The notes under the pieces were generated by a model that worked only from the letters and a program-made list of their open reading frames with translations, was not told where the DNA came from and did no database searches. 64,000 bases of DNA. It comes from Phytophthora colocasiae (Eukaryota > Oomycota > Peronosporomycetes > Peronosporales > Peronosporaceae). Each line of letters opens with the position of its first letter. Position 1 is the first letter of the stretch. The DNA is taken from contig JAGKQI010000059.1 of assembly GCA_018806915.1 (NCBI GenBank), forward strand, positions 1,364,001 through 1,428,000, read 5' to 3'. Shown here piece by piece: positions 23,542-34,594 of this stretch. The translations under genes and the position numbers were made by a program.

Positions 23542-26500
23542 CTAGTTTAACTGTTTCCCAGAGTCAGCCTCGTCACCCAGGAGTTTCTCCAGTAGGTGAT
23601 CCGGCAGGTCCTTCAGTGTACCTTGACGGGCTAGTTTCTTGAGGGATTCCAGGGTCTTGATGTCCTCGCATGGTCTCCCAGAGTGCACCTTTCCGCAAAC
23701 CTCACACGGCGGTACTCGGCACATCCTGCTCGGGTGACCTTTCTTCTGACATCTGTTGCAGACAATGTCTCTCCAGCAGTTTTCTTCTGAATGGCCTGAG
23801 CGACGACACTTCTCGCAGAACTTGTTCCAGTAGTCAGGGTTATCGCGCCGTGTCTGCTGGAAGTCTTGGCCTGGCGATCCTCGGGGAGACTGGGGCGGCG
23901 GTCGCCATCCCATGTTGTCCATGACCCGATAAACTTCGTTTGTCAGAGTCTGAGTCCAGTCAGCACCACCAGGCGCCTGAGAGGCAGATTGTACACCAGA
24001 CGAAGATTGTACACCAGACATCTCGCGATCGTGCTCTGACGACGAAGCTCTGGCATCCTTCTCTTGAGTTCTGGTATCCACATCGACATCGTCAGAGGCA
24101 TTCGGGTCTGCTTCTCGGGCGACGTAAGTCTTCCCCATACGCTTCGGCTTAAACTGTCCGCGTGGGAGATTATCCGCTCGGAAGTCCCGATGTCTGGTGG
24201 TCGTAGTATCCTGATCAGCCGTTCGCCAGACATCTTCGTCCTGTTGCAGAGCATATTCCAAGTCCGAGATACTCCTGAACTTCCGGCCTTGTAACGCGAT
24301 CTTCAGACGCTCGTCCTTCAGCTTGGTGATGTACCTCAGGACATGTTTCTCCAGGCGTCTGGAGGATTTTCTGAAGTCCACCTCAGCTTTTCCGGCGGCC
24401 GAGTTCAGGCGATAAAAGAAGTCCAACGGAGTCTCGGAACTCTTCATTTCCATCGTGAAATATCTCTCGGAGTATGATGACCGGGCCTTGCAATAGCGCC
24501 TGCGAAACTCCGATGATAATTCCTTCCAGTCACGGGAAACGCTCTTCGGAAGCTGGTTGAACCAATCTCTGGCAGACACCGGAAGCTTCAACTTGAGTTC
24601 CTGTATGCGGGTCTTGTTCGTCCACGCTCCCTGAGATGCCATGTTCACGAAGCGCCCCCACCAGTGGACCCGTTCTCGTAATGTCGCTCGGGGATCAAAT
24701 TCTCCGATGATACTTGAGTTTATAAAGGGCCTCATGGTCAGCAGGGTCGCTCCAGCTTGTCCCTGGGACGCAGAAGTCAGGTTGACAATCTCCGGAGGAT
24801 CCAAGTCATCAGAAGACGAATCACTTGAGTCCGAGCTTGAATCGCTGGAGCTTCCGCCCGGGTCTGGATCATTCCTGCGTCTTCCAGGTCTTCGAGGAGC
24901 GTCCCGGCCATCTTCAGAGCGTCTTTCACTGGGTTTCCGGTGTCCATCGCGCCTGGGAGTCGCTGGGCGCCTTCCTTCAGTCTTGACCTCGGTCAGGGGA
25001 GCCGCTTGAGCCGTCTGGGTCGTCGTAGCGGCCGCGGTGGCCGCGCCATGCCTTCCAGCCTTCGCGCGCTTGGTGTCGGTCGTTCTCCGTAGGGGAAGAG
25101 GCGTATGGAAGGCCTCCGTCGTTTTAATGGGTGCAACCCTACCCCTACTGGCGACTCCTTCTGATCCCCTAACCCCAGGTGTGCAATCTCCCGTATCCCG
25201 ACTGTTCACCAGAAGTCCGGTTGCCGGTTTAGGGTCATGTTCACCGGAGATCCGACTTGAAGTTGCTACTTCAGGGTGGGCGACCCTTTGAACTTGGGAC
25301 AATGTTGCACGAAGGTTCCTCAATTCTGCGGCCTGGAAACGCTGCATGTTCTGGGAACTTTCTCGCTCCCTGTCGCGCTCCGACTCCACGTCGTGCACCC
25401 GCTGTCGTAAGGTCTCCATTTGCGAAATCCAGTCACGTTTCGCTCGTCTGCCCAACGCGCACGTTCGGCTTCGGCCTCGGCTTCCCGTTGTTTCCAGCGA
25501 TCTGCAAACTCGGTCTCCAGACGCTGTACGTCGGAAAACTGTTCACCAGAAACTTGTTCGTCGGACACCTGTCTCTCAGACGACTTCGAATGGTACTTGA
25601 GCTTGGACTCCGACGCTTGACTCCGACGTTCTTCCAAGTCATCCGCGCGTCTCTGGGCTTCCAGTCTGGCGCTCTCAGACTCAAGTAGTCGGTCGGTAAG
25701 TGTCTGGATCTGCTGGCGCGTATCGAGTTCCCGTTGTTCACGTCGACGTTCACGCTCCATGGATTCCAGACGTTCTCTGGCCAGAAATTCCTTCTGCTCC
25801 TGTTCCATTCGACGCTGCCATTCCTGTTGCTGCCGCATAGCGTTCAATTCGATCTGCGCTGGGCCTGATCTCTGGGAACTTCGTGTGTGGCTTGACGCAA
25901 CGGAACTCAGGCGTCTGGAAGACACTTTCTGGTGATCCTCGCTCTTCAGACTCTGGTGCCTGCTCTGGTGGCTTCTCCCACGACTCGAGACGGACGATGA
26001 TGGGGCTTCCGGCGTCCGGTGAACAGAATCTCGTACAGAATTTCTGGTAGACAACTGTCTCTCAGACTTCACTTCTGGAAACTCCGGCTTCTCTTCTAAC
26101 ATCTCGAAGTCATCGGGCTCCGACTTCACCGGCATCAGTGTTCGTGTCACGTGGATTCCCATAGACTCTCCGGCGAGCATTCCTCCGGCTTCAGCACCTT
26201 GGGCGATCATCGCCAGACCTCCGACGGACAACGGCATATGTGCAGACGCCCCTCGACTCATGGACATCAGCGACGAGTCTGTCGAACTTCCACGAGAGGT
26301 CTGGAGTCCCGACGAGTGGTCGTCAGACGTACGCGAGGTCCCGATGACACTTGGCACCGGCGCATCAGTCGTCAGAGAGCTACCCCGATCTTCAGACATT
26401 GGCACACCAGACTCCAAGCGAGTGCTATCAGAGTGACTCTCGTATACCGGCAGTGAACTCAGCGACGGCGTCGACAGTGCAGATGGTGTCGACGAGACTT

Positions 26501-27767
26501 GCGGGCGCGGCGGACCATGCTGCAGGCGCTTGGACTGCGGCGGTTCTCCACTGCTGGACCCGTCTGAACTATGTGTGACTCTGAGTCCGGTCACCCGGAG
26601 TCTCATGATCAGCTGTCGTCCTTGTAGGTCAGCATCCTCATCGCGTAATATACCATCAGCTTCGCCTTGACGTGCTTCATTGCCTACCTTTGTGTCTTCT
26701 GGGAGTCGATTAACTTGTGACCTTGCGGTCACAGTGGCCCACTCAACCAGTTCTTCAGCAAGTCGGCCCTGAAGCTCCGTCGCCACACTGCGTACTTGAG
26801 GTTCGAAGATAGCAGACGCTTGGGTCTGAGACCACCTCGGCAGCAGGTTCTGGAACGCAAATCCTGCTTCATACAGCATCGTCTGAAGCACAGCGACGCA
26901 TTCAGGTGCCGTCAGAGTATTCATCGAGATCTCGACGTATGACAAGTCTTGGATTCGGCCAAAACTATGGCGCCTCAAGCAGAACTCCGATATCCACATG
27001 TCTTCCGGAAATACTGAAGAACACCGCCACTTGATGTAGTCGCCCGTCGCTGCCGCAGCCTTCTGAAAGACATTTGCGTCAGGCTTCGCTGTTCGCCAGG
27101 CGTATTCGACGTTCGGCGGAACAATTCTTCCAGCGTCCATGTCTCTCCAGCGGCGGAACTCACGGCGTACGTACTTCAGGGCACGTTCTCCATCCAGCGA
27201 ATCGGCCCTCCCAGACTCATCAGACGGTGTCTTCAGAGAATCTTCGGACTTCATCGGCATGTCGTCAGACATCGGAGTGTCTTCAGACTTTGGAGTCTTC
27301 GAGACACGTTCATCAACCAGCCCGGGTTCTGTCTTCACTTCCCCCACGGACTTCCCAGAAGCCGTTGACTCAGAACACAAGTCAATGACCTCCGGGGACT
27401 CAACCACGTCGGCGCCTCCCTCAGACGCCTCATCACCACCCTCACGGGCAGTGGCCACCTCGTCACCAGAAGCTTCAGCTTCGGACGGACCCTCCTCAGA
27501 ACCTTGTTCGCCAGACACATCGGGCGTCTCTTGGGCTTCAGGTTCCGCAGCAGGCTGGTCTTCGACCGCCGGTTCCGGGACGTTCACCTCCTCGACTGCT
27601 TCCTTTTCACGTGCAGCCTTCCTCTTCTCGCGTGCCGCCTTCTGAACAGCATCCAAGTCGGGTTGTTCGTCAGGCGGAAGACCTTGAAGACGCTTCGACT
27701 GACGTGTCGCCATACTGCGACCACCGCGTCCCCGACGTCCTCCTCTCGTAGTTCCATGTGAAGCCAT
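23542..27767 (-). pseudogene. Gypsy gag with very long N-terminal extension, one frameshift
   Basis: The start at 27767 (MASHGTTRGGRRGRGG) fits an Arg/Gly-rich N-terminus. An upstream in-frame ATG at 27878 lies in leader-like sequence. The first 800 or so residues are acidic and Ser-rich with a Gln/Arg/Glu coiled coil near the end. A one-base loss at T3 25438-25440 then shifts to the second frame, which carries the capsid-like helical core (about 24350-24730) and zinc knuckles near the C-terminus (CEKCRRSGHSEENC, CNRCQKKGHPSRMC, and a variant CEVCGKVHSGRPC). The corrected length is about 1,400 residues, far above the usual few hundred for gypsy gag, so this resembles a fusion of an extra ORF with gag. 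It forms the virus-like particle and packages element RNA. Confidence 0.8.
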
Positions 27768-29251
27768 CTTGAATATAGACGCTTGACAGGAAACCCTCTT
27801 CTCAAACTCTCTTAGATCCGGTGATATCACGATACCAAGATCCGGGCACGCGCACCAGTTGTCGCGAAGTCGGTGCAACTTTTACCGCGGTGCAGGGGCG
27901 TACAGTGAACCTGGAAGTGCGACTACTGATATAATACCAGAGTCGCACAGCAAGGTGGGCGTGTGTTACCTTGTGCTGTCCTCGTAGGTTCATTGTCTTG
28001 GTAATGAGACCCTCGCCGGGGTCGTGAGAGTGTTGATGAGAGTGAGGGTTCCTTGCGTAGGCCGTCGGATGTCCTTCTGGTCCTCACAGGAGCGCTTGGG
28101 AGTCGAACGTTTTCCGGTGAACACTTGTGTACACCAGAGATTTCTGAAAGCAAAAGAGAATTAATACAATGGGAAGTCCAGTAGTTAGACTTCCGAGATA
28201 ACCGCAATATAGAGTTCCGATATACAAATATGTAGCTGCTCTTATTCTTTCCTGGCCCTTGAGCAGTGGGCTAGTTCTCCAGGTCAACTAGGGAAATGTT
28301 CACCAGACACCTGGTCTGTCTGGTATTCCCGTAACTTTCGCGCACCACCCTCTAATATATAGAGGGAAAATAAACCAATACACTATCAGTTATATAACAG
28401 TCTATCGAGCGTCTTGAGAGCGACTGTCTAGCTCCCAAAACCTGTCCAAACGTACAATATGAAATGGGCTACCGCTAGAGACAAGACAAACGACCCAACT
28501 AGGAAATGGAATAGGTGGGTCCTCTCAGGTCTCTACGTTACGCTGATCTCCACCTAACGGGGCTTGATAGGTGAGAGATCACACGACTCAAAGCTTTGTC
28601 GTGGCCTTACACTTTCCAAGAACCGACGAATCGACCTTGGGGTTGTAACGCAAATTTAACTCGGGGGTACCGATCAAATTGAACTCTGGTTATCTATCTC
28701 GTATCTCTCTGTCTTCTGTCTTCCATATTCTCATATACACTTGGTCTCAGTATAACTCAGGAACTTTCACTTGGGCTCACTATGGTAGTCGATGCTGCAG
28801 ATCTTGTCGAGTCGACACTTAATGATGTCATTACAGGGATGAGTGGTTGCGTTTCACTTGATTGCGTGAGGTCGTGTTGGGTACACTTGGTTTCAGTATG
28901 GGGTGGACTTCAGAGTGTCAGAGTCTGGTATCCTGTTCATCAGGGTCTGGAATCATGTGCGTCGGAGACATGTTCATCGGAACCATGTACTCCGGAATCA
29001 TGTACATCAGAGTCGTAATACCAGAGTCGTGACACTTGGGTCTGTTCATCGGAGTCTTGTACGTCGGAGTCTGTTCATCGGAAACTGGTAAATGTCTGGA
29101 ATATTGCTTGTATAAGCCGGACACATCAGACTTGTTCACCAGGATCATGTTCGTCAGACTCATGTACGTCGGACTTCATGTACGTCGGACTCATGTACGT
29201 CAGACTTCATGGTGTGATATCAAATTTTCCATGCGTGATACCAGAAATCCA
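27768..29251 (-). other. Long leader of the giant gypsy element
   Basis: There is no protein gene here. From about 28900 to 29220 the sequence is a loose array of short CATCGG/GTCGGA..CATGTAC motifs (degenerate tandem repeat). GGTGAACA-type octamers occur at 28116, 28297 and 29133. On the minus strand TGGTATCACGCA (about 29232-29243) lies close to the LTR end and shares its first eight bases with a tRNA-iMet primer site; it is only a candidate. The length, about 1.5 kb, is long for a gypsy leader. Confidence 0.45.
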
Positions 29252-29736
29252 TGAGTGTTTTTTTTAGGGTGCGGAGCACGTATGCTACAACGCACGAAGT
29301 CCAGTTGGGATATGCGCGGGGTGCGCTACGTCCGGTGCGCGATACTTGGTATCTTGTGGGTATAACTGTATTCCTTGAACCATCATCGTCACACAGGACG
29401 GCAACGGGATGAGGTCTCTCAGAGATACATTCTTCTGAGAGACTTTCTGCCAACCTTTAGGCACTCATCGTCGGGGAAAGTCCGGCGATCAGACTGAGTG
29501 TTGTTGTCTCTCGGAGTTTGTGCACTTTTCCGAGGAACACTTCTGATCTCTTGGGCCCCTTTGCAGTACAGGTGAAGGTTAATATATATAGCGGTTTTCT
29601 TCCACAGATCCATTATTGTCGCACGGGACATAACCTCGTCCCACATCTCCCTTTCTCCCACAATCCATTATATGTCCAATCACATCACAGCGAAACGTCC
29701 ATATCCACTCGAAAAATCGTAATTAGCAACGTGTCA
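29252..29736 (-). repeat. 5' LTR of the giant gypsy element
   Basis: In element orientation it starts TGACACG at 29736 and may end ...AAACACTCA at 29252, about 485 bp with TG..CA ends. The first 160 bp match the 3' LTR. TATATATTAACC about 145-160 bp in is a likely TATA region. The right edge is exact, because different sequence (the second gypsy element) begins at 29737. The inner edge is a guess from the CA terminus and the nearby primer-site candidate. Confidence 0.6.
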
Positions 29737-32370
29737 CGCGGAAGCAATCCCCTTCCTAGGGTGCTTCATTGGAAAGCATGGCCTTCGTGCTGATCCAGCA
29801 AAGGTCAAGGCCATTGTAGACTGGCCGGTTCCCTTGAACCAGAAAGACTTGCGTAAGTGGCTTGGCTTGGCCAACTACTTGCACAAGTACAGCGAGAACT
29901 ACGCTGAGTTGGCTCGGCCACTGACGGATCTCCTTAAGAAGGATGCCGAATGGGTATGGCGTGCTGATCACGAGAGTGCGTTCACTCGTATCAAGGATAG
30001 CCTGCTTCAGGCACCGATACTGGCGTTGCCAGACCCCGATCGTCCGTCATCGTCGTCTGTGACGCCTCTGACTTTGCCATCGGCAGTGCTTTGCTACAAG
30101 CGGACGCCGAAGGGCGCGAACGCGTCATTGCGTTTGAGTCTCGACAGCTCAAGGCTGCTGAGAAGAACTATCCAGTTCATGACAAGGAGCTACTTGCAAT
30201 GAAGTACGCTCTCGTCAAATTCAGGGTTCACCTGCTCGGCTCCAAGCCGTTTGTGATCTACACGGATCATACGTCGCTACGCACCGCGACGCAGTCGCCT
30301 CACCTCTCCCAGAGGATGGCCCGATGGCTCTCCTTCTTTGCGGAGTATAACTTCGAGGTGAAGTACAAGCCTGGTAGGCAGAACGTCCTCGCTGACGCGT
30401 TATCACGTCGCCCGGACTATGAGTTATCTCATGTCACCTCGGTGACGTCGTCCGTGACGGACATGGTTCGAGCAGCGTACGCTCAGGACGACTCATGTGT
30501 CGCGCTGCTTCAAGCTCTAGGGAGCGATGAGTTTAAGGACTCAAAGGTGACTCTGTCAGGACGCCTAAAGGCGAGACTCCAGCGCTATAGCCTGGAAGGG
30601 GGTCTGCTGTACTACAGCACGGGTCAGGATGACCCACCACGTGTGGTGGTTCCTCACGATGAAGACCTGAAGTATCGTATCCTCTATGAGGTCCACAAAA
30701 CGCCCACAAGCGGTCACCTCGGTCGCGAGAAGACCTACGGCTCCGTGAGCTCCATGTACTGGTGGTCGAAGATGTACAAGTGGGTCAGCACATATGTGCA
30801 CACGTGCGAGACGTGTCAGCGGGTTAAACCCTCACCGCACGCGGCAGCGCCTTTGGCGAGCTTGCCTGTACCCTCTGGGTGTTGGCAGTCCATAAGTATG
30901 GACTTTGTGTTTGGCCTGCCGAAGGATACGGCAGGGCATTGTGGTCTTTGTTGACCGTCTGAGCAAGATGGCTCACCTAGCGGTTGTGCCGGACACCGTC
31001 GATGGCGCTGGTACAGCGACGATCTTTATCGATCGGGTCTTCCGCCAGCATGGGCTGCCCGAGACCATTGTCTCGGATCGAGACCCCCGTTTCACGTGTC
31101 ACTTCTGGACGTCCGTCTTTAAAGTGCTTGGCACTCGACTGGACATGTCCACGGCGGATCATCCGCAGACCGACGGTCAGACTGAACGCGTAATCGCGTT
31201 TTGGAGGACATCCTCCGCAGCGTATGCGCTGAAACGCCGAAGCGTTGGAGCGCTATGCTCCCTTTCGTTGAGTTCTCAATGAACAATGCGGTGCATGCCT
31301 AGACAGACTTCACCCCGTTCTACGTGAACGGCCTTGCGCACCCGCGCGTCCCGCTCACTCCGCCACGCGGTGGCCTCGGGCTTAGTGGGGGAGAGGCTGT
31401 GCCGTCGCTCGACTCCGAGCTTGCTGATATCAGCCCTTCTGCTGTGCGTAAACAAGTCGATGACTTCCTCTCGGTGAGATTGAGCGTATTACGCCGTGTG
31501 CGTGACGCGATGGCTGAAAGCCAAGACGTTCAGAAGGAACAAGCTGGTGCAAAAGGTAGAGGCAATGTATGGGAATTTAAGGTCGGTGACCAAGTTATAT
31601 ATTAAACGCTAAGAACCTACCTACACATGCAGTGTCGAGTGTCTTGAAGACGAAATTGCGTCCGCGCTTCATCGGACCATTTACGGTCGTGGCCAAGAAG
31701 GGCCTGGCATACACGCTTGACTTGCCAAAGCGGATGCGAACACACCCTGTGTTCTACGTCGGCTTGCTTAAGCCATATCGGGACCCGCGGGGGTTAGCGC
31801 GGAGGCGCTGGCGCCGACGACACGCGCCCAGGCTGCGTCATCTGCAGCAGCATCGTCACCTGACCCCACAGCTCAGCGAGCTGAAGCTCCTGCTGATGCA
31901 GGCGAGCGGTCAGAGACTGAGGCCCTTCGAGCCAAGCCACTCGGCTTTCGATATCCTCCATGTCGTGAGCGAGACGGGCATGTGAATGCCAAACGCTCTC
32001 CACGTTCCCCTGAAGAGACTGAGTCTGACTCTGGAGAGTACCGATCGAGCGATCGAGTTGATACCAGGCGCGCTGCGACAAATAGCGCTCGTCACACTCA
32101 TCGAGTATTGCGTCCCGCAGCGAATCGGCCTCCTCCGCCGTTGCTCGATGAGCAGGGGACTCCCCATTACCACGTGGAGCGCCTGGTCGCCATCGTAGTC
32201 AAAACCAGTATCTGGTGAAGTGGCGTGGGTATCCTCATTCCCAAAACTCGTGGAAGTTTGAAGGGCCTCTGAGGCAGGACTGCCCTGACGTCGTGGACGC
32301 TTTTGATCGCGAAGATCGGAGGCTCGAGGTCGACCACTCGGTTGACACCCGCTTCTCACCACTAGTGTGA
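29737..32370 (+). pseudogene. Decayed gypsy pol (RT end, RNase H, integrase, chromodomain)
   Basis: It begins in the RT thumb (ADPAKVKAI...WLGLANYLHKY) and runs through RNase H (VCDASDFAIGSALL, IYTDHTSL, LADALSRRPDY). The integrase zinc site (HKTPTSGHLGREKT...CETCQRVK), core (SMDFVFGLP, SDRDPRF, TDGQTER) and linker (LRPRFIGPFTVV) follow. A chromodomain ends at the TGA at 32368-32370 (YLVKWRGYP). At least five frameshifts or stops interrupt it (near 30050, 30940, 31195, 31300 and 31605, and another near 32190), so it cannot make a working polyprotein. Its closest match in layout is a chromovirus. It differs clearly from the pol at 17815-23476, so the two elements are separate families. Confidence 0.85.
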
Positions 32371-33395
32371 GAAGCTGACGGACTAGCAGCCGAGATCAGG
32401 CTCTGGTCCGTGGCTGGCACAGCCAGTGAGTCTCCTTCGGAGACTGGAGGAGCGTCCTGCGAAGCAGGGATAGTGGCCTGAGAGGCGGGAGCCACTGCCG
32501 TCGTGTGACGAGGAAAGCGGCCGGGCCGCACGCGTAGCTTCGCGTACTGGAAGAGTAGACCTCGAGCGAGGCGGATGTCCACATCGGTGCAGCTCTCCAT
32601 GAGCCGATCGAACGACGCGAGCTTCCGTGAAGCCTCGGCCCAGGTGGCCACATGGACCATGTAGTCCCGAGTAGTCTCTCCGGTTTGGAGAAGGAGTGGA
32701 TAAGTCCTCATCTGAGGTACAGACTCCCGTTGTCGTTGCTTATCTAAGCGTTGCCGATACTCGGCGAGTGTGCACACCTGCGGGGTCAGGAAACGCTCAT
32801 GGAGCCCCTGCCGTTGCTGAGTCTCAGCCACCGTGCGAGGTGGAGCGCCTATGGCGTAACCATGCAGGTTTGGCTGTGCCATCAATTGCTTCACCTGCTC
32901 GGCAGGGTCACGAGGCTCGAAGCCGTAGTCGCGCCGCGACGAGGCCCCTACGATGCTCCGAGGAACCGGTCGACGCGACCCTGGGGGACTGCTCATGGAG
33001 GCCTCCTGCGCCTCATCGAGCGGGTTGGTGATCGCGTCTTCGACGCCCCCGGGCGGCTCGGGCTCATCGCGAGCAGGAAGCGGTGGCGCATCGCGCAATG
33101 CGTTGAGCCCCAGGCTCGAGGGTCCCTCAGGGAACGGATTAGGCTGTCGCAGCTGCCGTGGAATTGAGTACCGACGCGGATCGCGTGGAGAGCGCTGCTC
33201 AGATCGAGTCGTCCGAGGGCTCGCAGGAGCAGGAGACGCAGGGGCATCGCCCGGTACGGACTCCTCATAGTCCACTTCGATCTCGCCGTCCTCGGCAGGA
33301 GAGCGACGTGGGTCGCGCGTCGGCGACGCTGTCGTGTACTCGAACGGCGAGCCACCGCTACCACTACCACTTGTAGTCCGGCTGCCCTTGAACAT
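32235..33395 (-). CDS. Antisense ORF of the second gypsy element (intact)
   Basis: An uninterrupted frame of 386 codons starts at the ATG 33395 (MFKGSRTTSG). The frame stays open upstream into the LTR to 33812, so an earlier start is possible. It runs opposite to pol, and its last 45 codons overlap the pol chromodomain codons. The N-terminal half is disordered and rich in Pro, Arg, Ser and Glu. The C-terminal half has a helical segment (about residues 195-300 from this start) with a Gln/Arg-rich part, then TTRDYMVHVATWAEA. No known domain is recognised. It sits between pol and the polypurine tract, as does the antisense frame of the giant element. It is intact while the sense pol is full of breaks. 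Whether it is expressed is unknown. Confidence 0.5.
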   Translation of the reverse strand: MFKGSRTTSGSGSGGSPFEYTTASPTRDPRRSPAEDGEIEVDYEESVPGDAPASPAPASPRTTRSEQRSPRDPRRYSIPRQLRQPNPFPEGPSSLGLNALRDAPPLPARDEPEPPGGVEDAITNPLDEAQEASMSSPPGSRRPVPRSIVGASSRRDYGFEPRDPAEQVKQLMAQPNLHGYAIGAPPRTVAETQQRQGLHERFLTPQVCTLAEYRQRLDKQRQRESVPQMRTYPLLLQTGETTRDYMVHVATWAEASRKLASFDRLMESCTDVDIRLARGLLFQYAKLRVRPGRFPRHTTAVAPASQATIPASQDAPPVSEGDSLAVPATDQSLISAASPSASHTSGEKRVSTEWSTSSLRSSRSKASTTSGQSCLRGPSNFHEFWE

Positions 33396-33690
33396 CGCTC
33401 CGTAGCGAAGGCGAGACGCCGCGAAGTACTCCGAAACGGAGAGCGTGAGAGGAGCCGAGGGCTCAGGCAGGAAAGCGCGGAGGCGCTGAGGCAGGGACGC
33501 CAGAACACGGGACACCCGAGGAGCGGTGGGCTCGCTGGGGCGAATGGGAGAATGTGCTCGTTGAGCCAGCGCGCACGCGCACTCTCGTTGGGAGAGTTCT
33601 TTTATCGGAAAGTTGCCGGTGACAGGCCTTGACAAGGCAGTTATGTCTGCAGTTGTAGATACTGCGTATCCACAGTTTGGTGAGGGAGGG

Positions 33691-33886
33691 TGTAACGGGG
33701 TTACACGGCGCTGCGCGCCTTGGCTACAGTTGGTGTGGTATACACCAACCAGGCCACACGTCACATATCTGTGTATGATACATCGTATCTCACACGTCAC
33801 ATATGTAGCCATTTGATGGCTGTTAGCTCAGAGCCACACATTACATTTGATTAGGATTTAGTATGTTAGATACTAAATCCGTTACA
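33691..33886 (+). repeat. 3' LTR of the second gypsy element
   Basis: It starts TGTAACGG and ends CCGTTACA, a perfect inverted pair as expected at LTR ends, and directly follows the purine tract GGTGAGGGAGGG. Inside are two CACACGTCACATAT repeats (about 33752 and 33789). No second copy lies in the window. Confidence 0.75.
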
Positions 33887-34592
33887 TTCAGGATTAGGGC
33901 AATAAAATAAAAAAAATCAGTTTGCATTTTACATAATTAGTGTTAGTTTCTTTGTTATAGGGACACTGATTGTGGGAGTCCCGTATTTAGTGGACTACTT
34001 GGTTCTTGTATAGAACCGAAGGCTAGTGCCTTGCAAGCAGGACTCTACGAGTCAACTAAACTTCCTCTGTGCCGTGCACACCTACGCAGCCCCGCTGCAG
34101 TCCAGGAGACCACCAATTGCTGCCTCCTCTGACGCGTCCGGTGCTTCTTCGGCTGGCGGAGGCTCCGAGGGAGCTCTGTCGTTGGCTCCATTTTTACGAA
34201 GTGACTGGCGCAGAATTAGAGCGGCGATTTAGTGTTTCGATGTGGCGTTTTGAGCAATCTGATTGGTTAATAAATTGATCAGACAATCACGTGCGCCCGT
34301 TTTTCGTTGCCTTTTGCATTCTGTCCGTCGCTATACCTGCACGCGATCAAGCATCCGATTCTTGCAAAGTGCACTCGAAAAGCACCGCAAGTGCATGAAA
34401 AGTGCAGTGCACTCGAAGTCCCAGGATTTGCACGCGAAAAGAAGCCCGTTCCCTTCAAATACTCTAACAGAGGTGGCATTGCTCCTTCACATAATATGCA
34501 GGTTCGGGCCTCACTGTTGTCCACTAGATTACCCAGTAACCAAAAGTGTCAGTATTTCGTGACCACATCGCTGATGTGCCTGGTCTTCTACA
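33887..34592. other. No confident gene
   Basis: AT-rich after the LTR, then a short open frame (about 34069-34278) with a protein-like end (LAEAPRELCRWLHFYEV) but no clear start or domain. At 34365-34425 there are imperfect repeats of AAGTGCACTCGAA. I see nothing that can be named. Confidence 0.35.
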
Positions 34593-34594
34593 TA

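Larger units (their letters stand above)
13928..29736 (-). mobile_element. Giant Ty3/gypsy retrotransposon with antisense ORF
   Basis: Reading on the minus strand: 5' LTR (29252-29736), a long leader, gag (27767-23542), pol (23476-17815), a 3' region holding a roughly 1,100-codon reading frame in antisense (14144-17431), a purine tract, and a truncated 3' LTR (14088-13928). A 160-bp LTR block (13928-14088 and 29577-29736) is shared with only one indel that I noticed. Both copies start with TGACAC and both abut sequence that fits an element edge. Total length is about 15.8 kb, very large for the family. The octamer GGTGAACA / TGTTCACC recurs at least 16 times from one end to the other, tying the parts together. 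The element appears inserted next to, or into, a second gypsy element. Confidence 0.7.
29737..33886 (+). mobile_element. Second Ty3/gypsy element, 5' part missing
   Basis: On the plus strand: a decayed pol starting inside RT, a chromodomain, an antisense reading frame, a polypurine tract (GGTGAGGGAGGG, 33679-33690) and a 196-bp 3' LTR (33691-33886). The missing gag, protease and front of RT would lie left of 29737, where the giant element's LTR begins. The giant element probably inserted here, with loss of the other half, because no matching 5' half is found left of 13928. Confidence 0.7.

Noticed and set aside
33396..33812. N-terminal extension of the antisense ORF into the LTR
   Set aside because: Those codons lie mostly in the U3 region and the purine tract; the ATG at 33395 is a more natural start, though an earlier one cannot be excluded.
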